46,869 bases of DNA from a virus. Positions 1 to 9,211 of this stretch are shown here, piece by piece. The position numbers and the translations under genes were made by a program. The DNA lies in the IMG/VR virus record IMGVR_UViG_3300020463_002569, positions 1 through 46,869 of that record, one strand, 5' to 3'. How positions within the stretch are numbered: the stretch's first letter is position 1; each line of letters opens with the position of its first letter. Below the pieces are notes generated by a model. That model was given only the letters and a program-made list of their open reading frames with translations, was not told the origin of the DNA and did not search any database.

Positions 1-1290
1 GATGGTACCCGTGTTGCCATACTTACAAAAACTGCAAGGACTTTAGATTCAACGCCAACCGGCTTTGCATCAGCAACACTTAATGCAGGACTTACGTTAT
101 ATCAAGATTCAGATTCGACAACTTTTAGATTGCATGGTACGGCACAAAATGCACTTGAACTTGGTGGGTCGCCAGCCAGCACATATTTGGTCAACAATGC
201 AAACCAATCTACTACAGGAACTTTTGCTGTTGTTAACAATACAGGACTTACTGTTGGGGCCAGCAGTGATGCGACTCTATCTATTTCAAGTAGTGACTTG
301 GTGATAACACAGAACAATGTTGACAAATCAATTCTTTTCAAAATTAACAAAGACTCCACAGTAACCACAGCACTGACAATTACTGACACAGCTGATGTTA
401 ACGTAGCAGGTAATCTTACTGTGCAAGGTAATTTAACCACAGTCGGAGCAGCTTCATCCACAGCCGCTAATGTCCTGTCAATCAACGATGAAGATGGAAA
501 CAGTGGATCAAGAGATTCAAATCAAAACGCAGGATTATTAATTGATGGTTCAGAGGCAAGCAATGACGTAACTTTCCAAGTTAATGGAGCAGACGGTGGC
601 CCTTTAAGATCATCATCTGGACTATCTGTAGCATCTGGCAAAGCCTATGACATTGCAGGCACAGATGTGCTGTCAGGAACAACTTTAGGTTCCACCATAG
701 TAACTTCTTCACTGACAGCAGTTGGCGTATTGGCATCAGGATCAATTGCAATTGGATTTGGTGACATTGACGTTGGTGATTCTAATTTTGTTGCGGCAGG
801 CACAGGACGTTTTGGAGCATTGGTGTTACCGTCAACAGGAAACAGTGATGATTCTTCCACAGCAACCACTGTTGATAATTTTTCAGATGATGCACAGATG
901 ACTTCTGCTAATCCAGAAAAAACTCTAGTAAGTGAAAGAGCAATCAAACAATTTGTTTCGGAACAAATAGCAGGTGTGGCAACTGATTTACACTTTGCAC
1001 TTGATACATCAGGCCTAAACACAACACAAGTTGGAAACATTTTAACTGTTTTGGCACCGCCAGCAACATTACCAGTTGGCACAAAAGCTAGAATTGCAAG
1101 TATTGCCTATTCACCAACTTCATCATCTTCACATAATCCTGCATCAATTGGTAATCCAGAATCCGTCACAACAACCACATCATTGAACACAGCAAGAAAT
1201 ATCACAGCTGCTGGTGGTGGAGCGGCGTTGATATATACCATTGTTTCAGGTCCATCCTGGTCATACACATCAGGATCACTAGCATCTTAA
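1..1290 (+). CDS. Partial virion fibre-like structural protein (5' end outside window)
   Basis: The reading frame is open from the first base of the window, so the N-terminus is missing; about 429 residues are visible. The sequence is rich in Thr, Ser, Asn, Gly and Ala with short beta-strand-like repeats and no long hydrophobic segment, as expected for a trimeric fibre or fibre-associated virion protein. A module around the middle (LTVQGNLTTVG, then SINDEDG and SNDVTFQVNG) also occurs in the proteins at 2998-4731 and 4733-6343, so the three are partial paralogues. It heads a late + strand run and is followed six bases later by an oxygenase-like gene. Host-range or receptor-binding function is inferred from composition and context; no adsorption domain was recognised. 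Confidence 0.75.
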   Translation, partial: DGTRVAILTKTARTLDSTPTGFASATLNAGLTLYQDSDSTTFRLHGTAQNALELGGSPASTYLVNNANQSTTGTFAVVNNTGLTVGASSDATLSISSSDLVITQNNVDKSILFKINKDSTVTTALTITDTADVNVAGNLTVQGNLTTVGAASSTAANVLSINDEDGNSGSRDSNQNAGLLIDGSEASNDVTFQVNGADGGPLRSSSGLSVASGKAYDIAGTDVLSGTTLGSTIVTSSLTAVGVLASGSIAIGFGDIDVGDSNFVAAGTGRFGALVLPSTGNSDDSSTATTVDNFSDDAQMTSANPEKTLVSERAIKQFVSEQIAGVATDLHFALDTSGLNTTQVGNILTVLAPPATLPVGTKARIASIAYSPTSSSSHNPASIGNPESVTTTTSLNTARNITAAGGGAALIYTIVSGPSWSYTSGSLAS

Positions 1291-1295
1291 ACTAA

Positions 1296-1796
1296 ATGAC
1301 TGATTTCAATCCACAAGTGGTGGAAAACTATGTCACCAACTCTGATGAAATCTTACAATATGTGCAGGACAATGATCATTTGTTTAGTCGACGAGATATA
1401 AACAGTCGCTATGCACATAGATCAAGGATGGATGGACCAACATCTCAATTTTCATCCATATTCCAGGACAAAATGCCACAGGAGTTACAAGACATGTGCC
1501 TTGCAACTATTCCACATGATAGAAAATGGTTGTCACAATTGGTAATAAACAAATACGAACCGGGTGATTTTTTAGTTAAACATCAGGATTCGCAAGGAGG
1601 TTATTACAAATTCAAACTTGTATGGCTTACAGATGGCTTGCCACATTTTTGTTGGTATAATGAAAATGATGAACCAGTATTTGTGCAGGAAAAAAAAGGC
1701 GCCATGTTTAAAATGGATATTGGACTTGCACATGAAGTTACGCAAATACAGCCTGACGAACCAACCAAATACTCTTTATGCTTAATTTGGAGGTAA
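1296..1796 (+). CDS. 2OG-Fe(II) oxygenase-like protein
   Basis: A 166-residue protein with the pattern of the 2-oxoglutarate/Fe(II) dioxygenase superfamily. HQD at residues 96-98 supplies the first His and the Asp of the iron triad, and His146 in the LAHEVTQ segment supplies the distal His. The following TKYSLCLIW strand carries Lys158 where the family usually has an Arg or Lys binding 2-oxoglutarate. The double-stranded beta-helix fills the C-terminal half. Such oxygenases are common beside fibre genes in marine T4-like phages, where substrates are mostly unknown; hydroxylation of a virion protein side chain is possible. It lies between a fibre gene and a small hypothetical gene on the same strand. 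Confidence 0.65.
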   Translation: MTDFNPQVVENYVTNSDEILQYVQDNDHLFSRRDINSRYAHRSRMDGPTSQFSSIFQDKMPQELQDMCLATIPHDRKWLSQLVINKYEPGDFLVKHQDSQGGYYKFKLVWLTDGLPHFCWYNENDEPVFVQEKKGAMFKMDIGLAHEVTQIQPDEPTKYSLCLIWR

Positions 1797-1803
1797 CTAA
1801 ATA
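1797..1803 (+). promoter_or_regulatory. T4-late-like promoter box
   Basis: CTAAATA lies five bases upstream of the ATG at 1809. T4 late promoters use TATAAATA, and marine relatives use a shortened (C/T)TAAATA form recognised by the phage late sigma system. The call rests on the motif and its position in front of a late gene; in AT-rich DNA such a heptamer can occur by chance. Confidence 0.35.
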
Positions 1804-1808
1804 ACACT

Positions 1809-2276
1809 ATGCCAAAAGAAACAAAGTTATTACTGTTTAATAAAAAAACAGGTGTGCTGTTAGGTGATATTCCAAACGACCAACCACTTGACGTTGTAAG
1901 TTTAGATAAGTTTGTCACTAAAGAAGTTTCAATAGATCCTATTGCTGAGTATTGGGATGGAGATTACAACACAGGCGCTGTTAAAACAGTTGATGTGACC
2001 ACAAGATTTACAGAAACAGCAGTAAATTCAGAAACTACTGCTGACATCGAAGAAAAATATGACATTGTTGCACAATTAAATCTTTTAAGAAACGCAATCG
2101 AAGCCATAGGCGGAGATAAATTGCCACAAGAATTTATAGACATGTGTGATCACATCCGTGACTGTGTTGAAAAAGGCAAGGTCAAAAAGAAAACATATAA
2201 AGAAAATGATGCTTTTGAATATATGTCAAAAGAAGATCTTGCTAACCGCACCAAACAAGCAATAGACTTAGACTAA
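1809..2276 (+). CDS. Hypothetical protein next to fibre genes
   Basis: A 155-residue acidic, soluble protein with no motif I recognise. The N-terminal third is beta-rich (LLLFNKKTGVLLGDIP); the C-terminal half is helical and charged with a Lys cluster (GKVKKKTYKEN, about residues 121-131). There is no signal peptide or membrane segment. It sits among fibre and structural genes on the + strand and its last nine bases overlap the 3' end of the convergent SGNH-like gene. A fibre accessory or small virion protein is possible from context only. Confidence 0.55.
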   Translation: MPKETKLLLFNKKTGVLLGDIPNDQPLDVVSLDKFVTKEVSIDPIAEYWDGDYNTGAVKTVDVTTRFTETAVNSETTADIEEKYDIVAQLNLLRNAIEAIGGDKLPQEFIDMCDHIRDCVEKGKVKKKTYKENDAFEYMSKEDLANRTKQAIDLD

Positions 2277-2948
2277 TTTTTTATCCAAAATAAAATTACA
2301 TACAGACTGATGTGCCTCATGTAAAGGATGATTATGTGGACCTTTTAAAAATTTTTTAGCGTCGCAGTATTCAACAAAACCAAGTCCATCAATATTATGC
2401 AATCCTTTGATATCACATAAAGAGTTGCACCCAGCTATAAAAATATAAGGAGTTTTGGTTGAGTCCAGTAATTGTTGCACCGCAAGTATTGCCAAATTAG
2501 TATAAAACATAAAATTATCATCATTGCCTGTGTGCCTATAAACCATATCGTGTAGTTTGTCGATTTTAAGATCTTTCAATTGTTGTGTGTATTCTCGATA
2601 TTCATGGAAATGATTAATCAGGTCCCAGTTATTAGGAGCAAGATCAAACCATTGTTTATTTTGTCCGTGTTTGTTTTTATATTCATAGGATAGATTTACC
2701 CCCAGTCTACTAGGAAAGGTCCATTGCACAATAACCAAACAATTGTTATATTCCTTATAATCAAAGAGTGTTTTGGCAATGCCTTGATTAGAAGCAGAAG
2801 GATATGCCACTGAGTCATAATTTACTCGTAAATGCTTGGCTATCAAAGCAGGATAGGTTTGCTGTGAAAATGGATGTTCATCACCTAATTCACTGCCTTG
2901 TATAAAGGAACATCCAGCTGATAATATTTTGTTAAAATTACTTGACAT
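2268..2948 (-). CDS. SGNH/GDSL hydrolase-like protein, inverted within the late block
   Basis: A 226-residue protein that begins with GCSFIQG (about residues 12-18), resembling block I of SGNH hydrolases with the nucleophilic Ser, and ends with a His-rich block (HNHPLHEAHQ) in the place of the catalytic Asp/His region. The canonical DxxH is not clear, so activity is uncertain. It lies opposite to every neighbouring gene and has its own TATAAT box five bases upstream of the ATG. The N-terminal half aligns by eye with the other inverted gene at 34896-35579 (shared YPAS and PSR segments), so they appear to be paralogues. Family members remove acyl or acetyl groups from glycans and lipids; the substrate here is unknown. 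Confidence 0.6.
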   Translation of the reverse strand: MSSNFNKILSAGCSFIQGSELGDEHPFSQQTYPALIAKHLRVNYDSVAYPSASNQGIAKTLFDYKEYNNCLVIVQWTFPSRLGVNLSYEYKNKHGQNKQWFDLAPNNWDLINHFHEYREYTQQLKDLKIDKLHDMVYRHTGNDDNFMFYTNLAILAVQQLLDSTKTPYIFIAGCNSLCDIKGLHNIDGLGFVEYCDAKKFLKGPHNHPLHEAHQSVCNFILDKKLV

Positions 2949-2953
2949 CAGAG

Positions 2954-2982
2954 ATTATATCTACACTTAATTGTAGTGCATA
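2954..2982 (-). promoter_or_regulatory. Sigma70-type promoter for the inverted SGNH gene (weak -35)
   Basis: On the - strand TATAAT (2959-2954) ends five bases before the ATG at 2948. The -35 region 17 bases upstream (TATGCA) is a poor match. The arrangement would give a leaderless or nearly leaderless transcript, as at four other genes in the window. Confidence 0.4.
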
Positions 2983-2986
2983 AATA
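2980..2986 (+). promoter_or_regulatory. T4-late-like promoter box
   Basis: ATAAATA lies 11 bases upstream of the ATG at 2998 and matches seven of the eight bases of the T4 late box TATAAATA, the first T being a C here. It lies in the divergent 49-base gap in front of the first of three tandem structural genes, which fits late expression. Confidence 0.45.
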
Positions 2987-2997
2987 TTTAATCAAAC

Positions 2998-4731
2998 ATG
3001 GCTTACACAATTAACAAAACCGACGGAACAGTGTTAACGACTATTGTTGATAACACATTAGATGAAACATCCAATTTACAACTACCAGGAAGAGGCTATG
3101 TAGGTTATGGTGAAAGCCACAATGAAAATTTTGTAAAACTGTTAGAAAATTTTGCCAACACAACCGCAAATGCACCATCTAAGCCAATAATAGGACAATT
3201 ATTTTATGACACAACACTTGATCAAATGCAAGTGTACGATGGCTCATCATTTAGAGCAGTCAGTGGAGCAATAATTTCTGCTTCTACACCATCCTTTGGT
3301 GCCCAAGGAGATTTATGGTACAATTCTACATCATCACAACTGTATGTTTACACTGGCACTGCTTATGTGCTAGTAGGTCCACCGTCATCATCAACAACAG
3401 GAGCAATCACTGATACAATCACTGATAACACTGGCACAGTAAACAATGTGGTCAAACTAACTGTAGATAACAACATAGTTGCAATTGTAAGTGATAATGA
3501 ATTTACGCCTCAAGTGTCTTTGACAGGATATGAAACTGTCAAAAAAGGCATAACACTAGGAACAAACATAACAACAAATAGATTCCAAGGCACTGCAACT
3601 GATTCGGATAAATTAGGTGGCGTATTAGCTGCAAATTACTTACGGAGTGACGCCGCAGACACATCAACAGGAACACTAACAATTAAAAGTGATGAATCCT
3701 TGGTGCTTGGAGTAGACAGTGATATTGTTATGTCACAAGACGCAGCTAACTTTACAATAAGAAATGCAAGTTCCAACGGTGATATAATTTTTAGAGTCAA
3801 TGATGGTGGTGTTACAACCACTGCATTAACTATCGATGGTGATACATCTAGTTTAGATGTGCCAAACAATTTAACTGTGTTAGGCACAACAACTTTAAGT
3901 GATCTTACAATGACATCAGGCACAGCAAATTTAAACAATCTGACTGTGCAAGGTGACCTTAATGTTGAAGGCACACAAACAATTTTAAACACAAGCACCG
4001 TTGAAATAGAAGATCCAATACTTTTACTAAGCAATAATACAAGTGGCGCTCCGTCCTCAAATGCAGGCATACAAATTAAAAGAGGAACATCAGATGATGT
4101 AACTTTTATATGGAACGAGAGCACCGATAAATGGACACTTGGCACAGAGACTCTGATTGCAGGCACATTCGAAGGTAACCTTACTGGTAATGTCACTGGA
4201 AATGTTGTTGGAAATACAACTGGAACACACACAGGTAATGTATCAGGAGATGTGACTGGTGATGTTGTGGGTAATCTGACTGGAGATGTTGTGGCAAGCA
4301 CAGTAATTACAAACGTTGTAAGATCAACAGATTCTTCACTAATAGAATTACAAGACAGTTTAAGAGTGACTGGCACACTACAAACAAATATTATTGAGTC
4401 AAATGATTCTACAACTGTTACAATAAATGATGGACTAAATGTTGAAGGAAATGTGCAGGCTGCTACATCAATGTCAAGTAATAAAGTTTTTACAAATCAA
4501 ATTGAATCAATGGATTCATCACAAGTAGAAGTGCAGGATACACTTGTTGTGACAGGATCAATAATTTTCAATGAAGCAAGTTCCGCAGATTCTTCAGCTA
4601 TTACTATACGTGATGGAGTGCGTGTCACAGGCACTGTGCAAATTGATATTGGATCATTACCAACTTCAGATCCTACTAATGCAGGCCAATTGTTTAGAGA
4701 TGGAACAGATCTTAAGGTTAGTTTAGGTTAA
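2998..4731 (+). CDS. Virion fibre-like structural protein with GNVTG repeats
   Basis: A 577-residue protein starting MAYTINKTDGT, an N-terminus typical of fibre-like structural proteins of marine T4-like phages. The first 130 residues (KLLENFANTT, GQLFYDTT, GDLWYNSTS, YVYTG) are shared closely with the downstream protein. The middle contains the LTVQGDLNVEGTQT and IEDPILLLSNN module. At about residues 394-430 there is a run of short GN(L/V)TG-type repeats, probably a beta-helix or triple-stranded shaft. No lysine-rich or membrane segment is present. It probably forms part of the tail-fibre or baseplate periphery. The stop is followed one base later by the next gene. Confidence 0.75.
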   Translation: MAYTINKTDGTVLTTIVDNTLDETSNLQLPGRGYVGYGESHNENFVKLLENFANTTANAPSKPIIGQLFYDTTLDQMQVYDGSSFRAVSGAIISASTPSFGAQGDLWYNSTSSQLYVYTGTAYVLVGPPSSSTTGAITDTITDNTGTVNNVVKLTVDNNIVAIVSDNEFTPQVSLTGYETVKKGITLGTNITTNRFQGTATDSDKLGGVLAANYLRSDAADTSTGTLTIKSDESLVLGVDSDIVMSQDAANFTIRNASSNGDIIFRVNDGGVTTTALTIDGDTSSLDVPNNLTVLGTTTLSDLTMTSGTANLNNLTVQGDLNVEGTQTILNTSTVEIEDPILLLSNNTSGAPSSNAGIQIKRGTSDDVTFIWNESTDKWTLGTETLIAGTFEGNLTGNVTGNVVGNTTGTHTGNVSGDVTGDVVGNLTGDVVASTVITNVVRSTDSSLIELQDSLRVTGTLQTNIIESNDSTTVTINDGLNVEGNVQAATSMSSNKVFTNQIESMDSSQVEVQDTLVVTGSIIFNEASSADSSAITIRDGVRVTGTVQIDIGSLPTSDPTNAGQLFRDGTDLKVSLG

Positions 4732-4732
4732 A

Positions 4733-6343
4733 ATGGCTTTTACAATTAATAAAACAGATGGAACAATTCTTGCCACAGTGCAAGATGGTACACTAGACCA
4801 AACAACAAATCTTTCTCTGTTTGGAAAAAACTATGCTGGATATGGTGAACTGTTAAATGAGAACCAAATAAAACTATTAGAAAATTTTGCAAATACAACA
4901 GAAAACGCACCTGACAAACCTATACAAGGAATGTTATTTTATGATACCACAAAAGGTCAAGTGCAAGTTTACGATGGCACATCATTTAAAGCTGCCACAG
5001 GTTCCATTGTAAGCACAAGCCAACCTACAACAGGATCGACTGGTGACCTTTGGTTTGATTCAACTAATGAACAAGTGTATGTGTATAATGGTTCTTTATG
5101 GGTGCTGATAGGGCCTATTGCTTCAGCAGGAGCTGGCACCACAGGGTCAATATCTGCTACAATTACAGATGATACAGGCGTTGCTAGGTCAGTAATACAA
5201 GATTTAGTAAATGATACTATAGTTTCTATAACTTCAACAGTTGCGTTTACTCCGCAAACTGCAATCACTGGATTTGCATCAATTGCCAAAGGTGTTAATT
5301 TATCAACTGCAATATCAGATGCTAAATTTACTGGCACATCAACAGATGCTGATGCATTAGGAAGCACAGCCGCCGCAAACTTTTTAAAATCAAACGCAGA
5401 CGATACCACTAGTGGGACAATATCAATCCAAAAAGATGCGTCATTAATATTAGGAGCAGATGGTGATGTCACAGCAACTCAATCGGGGGCAAATTTTACT
5501 CTTAAAAACACAACTTCAGATGGAAACATAGTATTCAATGTTAGTGATTCTGGAAGTGATACCACAGCACTTACAATTACAGGAAGTGATGCTTCTGTAA
5601 CAGTTGCAAACGATTTGACAGTCACAGGAAGTTTAACAGTCAATGGCACAACATCAACTATTTCTACAACAAACACAACTATAGAAGATAATATTATTGT
5701 TTTAAATAGCGGTCAAACAGCATCAATTGTTGGCGGAGCTGGCGGATTTGATTCTTCTACTGCTGACTCTACTGTAGGAAATGACATTGGAATAATATTT
5801 GATAGAGGAATACATGCCAACGTTGGATTTATATTTGATGAATCAAGAGATGAATTTGCATTGATAAACACAACTGAAGATGGCACAAGCACTGGTGATA
5901 TTACAATAAGTTCATATGCAACGCTACATGCAACAGCTACGTCAGCACAATATTCTGACTTGGCGGAAAGATACGAATCTGATGTTACGTTGGAAGCAGG
6001 TGATGTGGTAAAAATTGGCGGTTCAAAAGAGGTTACAAAAACAACACACCAAGGAGACACAGACGTATTTGGAGTTGTGTCAACTGAACCAGCGTTTAAA
6101 ATGAATGCAGATGCAGGAGATAACGATACACATCCTTACATTGCTCTTACAGGACGTGCCCCTTGCAAAGTAAAAGGGCCTGTAACAAAAGGTGACAGGC
6201 TAATATCATCTGAGGTGCCAGGGGTTGCAGAAGCACTTAGTGATATAAATTTACAACCATTACATTCAATAATTGGCCGTTCATTAGAAACTTCGAATGT
6301 TAACGAGGTTAAATACGTTGAAATTGTTGTAGGAAAAAATTAG
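4733..6343 (+). CDS. Virion fibre-like structural protein, paralogue of the upstream gene
   Basis: A 536-residue protein whose first 130 residues repeat those of the upstream gene almost segment by segment (MAFTINKTDGTILATV, NYAGYGELLNENQIKLLENF). The middle carries LTVTGSLTVNGTTST and IEDNIIVLNSG, again the shared module. The C-terminal 120 residues differ: a compact domain beginning YSDLAERYESD and containing GDVVKIGG, ALTGRAPCKVKG and GDRLISS, which looks like the terminal head or chaperone-like domain found on some phage fibres. The two genes probably arose by tandem duplication with a different tip. Function as a fibre or fibre tip is inferred. Confidence 0.75.
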   Translation: MAFTINKTDGTILATVQDGTLDQTTNLSLFGKNYAGYGELLNENQIKLLENFANTTENAPDKPIQGMLFYDTTKGQVQVYDGTSFKAATGSIVSTSQPTTGSTGDLWFDSTNEQVYVYNGSLWVLIGPIASAGAGTTGSISATITDDTGVARSVIQDLVNDTIVSITSTVAFTPQTAITGFASIAKGVNLSTAISDAKFTGTSTDADALGSTAAANFLKSNADDTTSGTISIQKDASLILGADGDVTATQSGANFTLKNTTSDGNIVFNVSDSGSDTTALTITGSDASVTVANDLTVTGSLTVNGTTSTISTTNTTIEDNIIVLNSGQTASIVGGAGGFDSSTADSTVGNDIGIIFDRGIHANVGFIFDESRDEFALINTTEDGTSTGDITISSYATLHATATSAQYSDLAERYESDVTLEAGDVVKIGGSKEVTKTTHQGDTDVFGVVSTEPAFKMNADAGDNDTHPYIALTGRAPCKVKGPVTKGDRLISSEVPGVAEALSDINLQPLHSIIGRSLETSNVNEVKYVEIVVGKN

Positions 6344-6351
6344 GAGTAAAA

Positions 6352-7344
6352 ATGGCATATCAAACAGGTGACTCAATATTAGACGATCATTATAATGGTT
6401 TTGCTGATGATAACTCACCCAACAATATAAACAAAATTATAGGCACAGGAAATGGCAACTATGGCTACGGACAAACCAACACCATATCCACAGTAAGTGC
6501 TGGTGATAATGTAGCTGCATCACAGTGGAACACCTTGTTGAACAGGATGATTGCAGTAGGTGATCACCAAGGCACTAACATGACAACGTTGGATTCAGGA
6601 CAACTTACTGCTGGTGATCCTATAGCGGCAATACTTTCAATCAGTACAGACATTACGTCATTTGGAAATAATAGATTCAATGCAGTATCATCTGCACTAA
6701 CAGCCAGTTCAGATCCCAACTCTGTAAATAGAAACTTTACAACTGTTTGGACAACAAATGTTATCCACGAAGTTTCATTTACTTTTGGTTCATCAGATAA
6801 GGCAAGATTCTTTTTTAATTCAGGCGGTAAAATTACACATGTGTGGAACTTATCAGGACACACATCCGATGACAAAGCAAATGAATGGGCAGATCTTTTC
6901 AACACCAAAGCCGCTACATTTACATTTGCTGGCGCTTCAGATAGTTTAGGTGGATCAGGTTCCGCAGGCACTAATTTGAATGAAGGTTTTTGGTCTTCAT
7001 CAAGTGATGATTCATACACCATACATCAAAAAATGTTTGCAGACAGTTCTCCATACACATCAAATTATGTCCAATGGGAAGCCAAAATGACTGGAGACCA
7101 CGGTAGTAATGGTGGAATTGGAAATGTTCTGACCTTAAAAGCAACCGCCAGAGATGACGCGACAGATAGTGCAGACTTAGGTCAAGCACCTCAGGATGCT
7201 TTTGACTCCGCAGTAACAGGACTTGATGAAGTAGATGGCACATTGACTTCATCTTGGGTAATACAAAAACCAAACACAACATTTTTAAATGCAGACGTTA
7301 TTGGTACAATCACTGCCGCTGAAGTGTCTCACACAATTGCTTAA
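6352..7344 (+). CDS. Virion structural protein, hypothetical
   Basis: A 330-residue Thr/Ser/Ala/Gly-rich protein beginning MAYQTGDSILDDHYNGFADD. A good ribosome binding site (AGGAG) lies seven bases before the ATG, which fixes the start. It contains aromatic-rich beta segments (EVSFTFGSSDKARFFFNSGG, about residues 144-163) and no membrane segment. I associate this N-terminus with structural proteins of marine myoviruses but cannot name a domain. It is the last gene of the structural run; the next 35 bases hold a promoter for the accessory block. Confidence 0.65.
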   Translation: MAYQTGDSILDDHYNGFADDNSPNNINKIIGTGNGNYGYGQTNTISTVSAGDNVAASQWNTLLNRMIAVGDHQGTNMTTLDSGQLTAGDPIAAILSISTDITSFGNNRFNAVSSALTASSDPNSVNRNFTTVWTTNVIHEVSFTFGSSDKARFFFNSGGKITHVWNLSGHTSDDKANEWADLFNTKAATFTFAGASDSLGGSGSAGTNLNEGFWSSSSDDSYTIHQKMFADSSPYTSNYVQWEAKMTGDHGSNGGIGNVLTLKATARDDATDSADLGQAPQDAFDSAVTGLDEVDGTLTSSWVIQKPNTTFLNADVIGTITAAEVSHTIA

Positions 7345-7373
7345 TTGCTTTATAAAATTTTTCATTATATAAT
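7345..7373 (+). promoter_or_regulatory. Sigma70-type promoter giving a leaderless transcript
   Basis: TTGCTT (7345-7350), a 17-base spacer, then TATAAT (7368-7373). The ATG of the next gene begins six bases later, where transcription would be expected to start. It sits directly after the stop codon of the last structural gene, so it could drive the accessory block independently of late transcription. Confidence 0.55.
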
Positions 7374-7379
7374 ATTGAC

Positions 7380-7655
7380 ATGAGTCAACGCAGATTTGCA
7401 ATAAAAAGAGATCTGGCCTTACTTAAACAAAGATGTAATGCACAGATGATTATCGTGTATGAAGGTGGTATGTTTCGATGCGATGAGCATTTTGTTAGCT
7501 ATAGTAATTTGGTACAAGACAATGATGTCATATTAGATGTAAACACAACTCCAATCAAAATTGTTGATGCTAAAGATTTCCAAGACACCGTGTTTAAACA
7601 GCATAGGATGATAATGAATGAATATGCAGAGGAGTATAAAAAAATTGTCCAGTAG
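7380..7655 (+). CDS. Small hypothetical protein, first gene of accessory block
   Basis: A 91-residue basic protein with no recognised domain. It has alternating hydrophobic strands in the middle (QMIIVYEGGMFRCDE and NDVILDVNTTPIKIVDA) followed by a charged helix, so a small alpha/beta fold is likely. There is no signal peptide. A promoter lies directly in front and the ATG coincides with the predicted transcription start. Its 3' end overlaps the beginning of the next gene, suggesting translational coupling. Confidence 0.55.
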   Translation: MSQRRFAIKRDLALLKQRCNAQMIIVYEGGMFRCDEHFVSYSNLVQDNDVILDVNTTPIKIVDAKDFQDTVFKQHRMIMNEYAEEYKKIVQ

Positions 7656-8400
7656 TGGCATCCTTATTTTTAATTTTGCAACACATATAGATTACACAAA
7701 AATAGCACAAAAATGTGTTGCTCAGTGTAAAAAGTATCTTAAACAAGTGCCAATTATGAGTGTTGGTGAATCGATTCCAGGAGCTGATCTGCATCACACA
7801 CTTGAACCACCACAAAGCAATAAAAAGGTTTTCAATGGTGTTAGTAAAATATGGTATAATCTTGCTAGGCAGAATGCTTATGATATCTCTCCTTGGGACA
7901 CAACAATTGTAATTGATTCTGACTACATGATATTTTCAAAGCAATTAGAAAAGTTATTTGCTAGTCAGCAACAAATATTAATGCATAGGCAATGGTATGA
8001 TATTACAAATGAAACTACAAGTGTCACAAAGGTTGGCAATTCAGATATTGATATGCTTTGGGCAACTGTTCTGAAATTTGATCGGACGCCTGAGGTGCAA
8101 GAATTTTTTAAACTATGGCGTAGGATCATAACCAATTATTCATATTATGCAAAACTTTTTGGATTTTCATCCCACGTTATTAGGAATGACTTTGCAGTTA
8201 GCATTGCTTTAAAGCAATTACTAAACTTTGGTGCAGTTGACCATTGTATTATCCCATGGGATATACATACCACCAGAGATAATGTTCAAGTAAAAAGTTT
8301 TAGCGAGAATGGATTATGTTTATCTGATAGCCGCAGTTCATTTTCTGTGGATTTCGATTGCCATGTCTTAGATAAAGAAAGTTTACTACATGCGTGTTAA
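7618..8400 (+). CDS. GT-A-like glycosyltransferase candidate
   Basis: A 260-residue protein with features of nucleotide-sugar-dependent GT-A enzymes: a hydrophobic strand leading to TTIVIDSDYMIFS (about residues 98-110), where DSD would be the metal-binding DxD, and RNDFAVSIALKQLL near residue 190, resembling the acceptor or catalytic helix of GT8-like proteins. It is paralogous in layout to the next gene. An alternative start is the TTG at 7645, preceded by AGAGGAG with ten bases of spacing; this shortens the overlap with the upstream gene from 38 to 11 bases and aligns the N-terminus with that of the next protein. Acceptor unknown. Confidence 0.55.
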   Translation: MNMQRSIKKLSSSGILIFNFATHIDYTKIAQKCVAQCKKYLKQVPIMSVGESIPGADLHHTLEPPQSNKKVFNGVSKIWYNLARQNAYDISPWDTTIVIDSDYMIFSKQLEKLFASQQQILMHRQWYDITNETTSVTKVGNSDIDMLWATVLKFDRTPEVQEFFKLWRRIITNYSYYAKLFGFSSHVIRNDFAVSIALKQLLNFGAVDHCIIPWDIHTTRDNVQVKSFSENGLCLSDSRSSFSVDFDCHVLDKESLLHAC

Positions 8401-9211
8401 AAATGGAGTAGGATATTTTACATTTGCAATTAATACAGATGTTGATTATGAAAAATGTGCCGTATTATGGGCGTTAAGTTTAAGGGCAACCCAAAAACAT
8501 AAAATTAAGATAGCAGTTGTGGTCAACAACAAAAATACTTGTAGGAAAGATCTACATGATGTGTTTGATTTTGTTATTTCAAAACCCAAAAGACCCGTAA
8601 TAAATCCTATGCAATATGAAGCAGATTTATTGCAACTATCTCCTTTCAAAGAAACAATTAAAATGGAATGTGATATGTTAGTACCATGCGATTTATCTGT
8701 ATGGATGCACACATTTCGATTGAAGGACTTAACCATTACAGGACATGTAATAAATCATAAACATGAACTTGCTACAGACCAAAAATATAGACAGTTCGTG
8801 CAAACCAATAAACTGCCAAATGTATATAATGGTTTATACTATGTGCGTTACACCGCAGAAAACATCAAGTTTTACAGAGAACTTGATAGAATATTTGTAG
8901 ATTGGAAAAATGAAATAAAAAAATATAGATTATGGGAGAGACATGCTCCGTCAACAGATTTTGCAATGTCTATGGCATTAGCAAACTTGAATATGGAAAC
9001 ATGTGTAGTACACACTCCATTGCCAACCTTTATACATAACAAAAAGCACTGTGTAGGTGATTGGAAACATTATACAATTACAAATGCAAATACTATTATA
9101 GTAAATGGAACAAAGTTGCAATATCCGTGGCATTATCATGACAAAAATTTAGCCTCTGAAAATTTAATATTTAAATACAAACAGTATGTACAGAATTTAT
9201 TACACACATGA
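8390..9211 (+). CDS. GT-A-like glycosyltransferase candidate
   Basis: A 273-residue protein sharing its plan with the upstream gene: an N-terminal strand (GVGYFTFAINTDVDYEKCA), a nucleotide-binding-like segment, ETIKMECDMLVPCDL (about residues 84-98) in the position of the DxD region, and STDFAMSMALANLN (about residues 184-197) matching NDFAVSIAL of the neighbour. The two overlap by 11 bases and probably arose by duplication. Transfer of a sugar is inferred from fold-level resemblance only; the exact family is not assigned. Confidence 0.55.
   Translation: MRVKNGVGYFTFAINTDVDYEKCAVLWALSLRATQKHKIKIAVVVNNKNTCRKDLHDVFDFVISKPKRPVINPMQYEADLLQLSPFKETIKMECDMLVPCDLSVWMHTFRLKDLTITGHVINHKHELATDQKYRQFVQTNKLPNVYNGLYYVRYTAENIKFYRELDRIFVDWKNEIKKYRLWERHAPSTDFAMSMALANLNMETCVVHTPLPTFIHNKKHCVGDWKHYTITNANTIIVNGTKLQYPWHYHDKNLASENLIFKYKQYVQNLLHT

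Noticed and set aside
645-1082. Antisense reading frames across the fibre genes (also 3636-4376, 4969-5472)
   Set aside because: They are long because of the codon pattern of Thr/Ser-rich genes on the other strand. Their products are low-complexity, and no start signal or overlap with real genes supports them.
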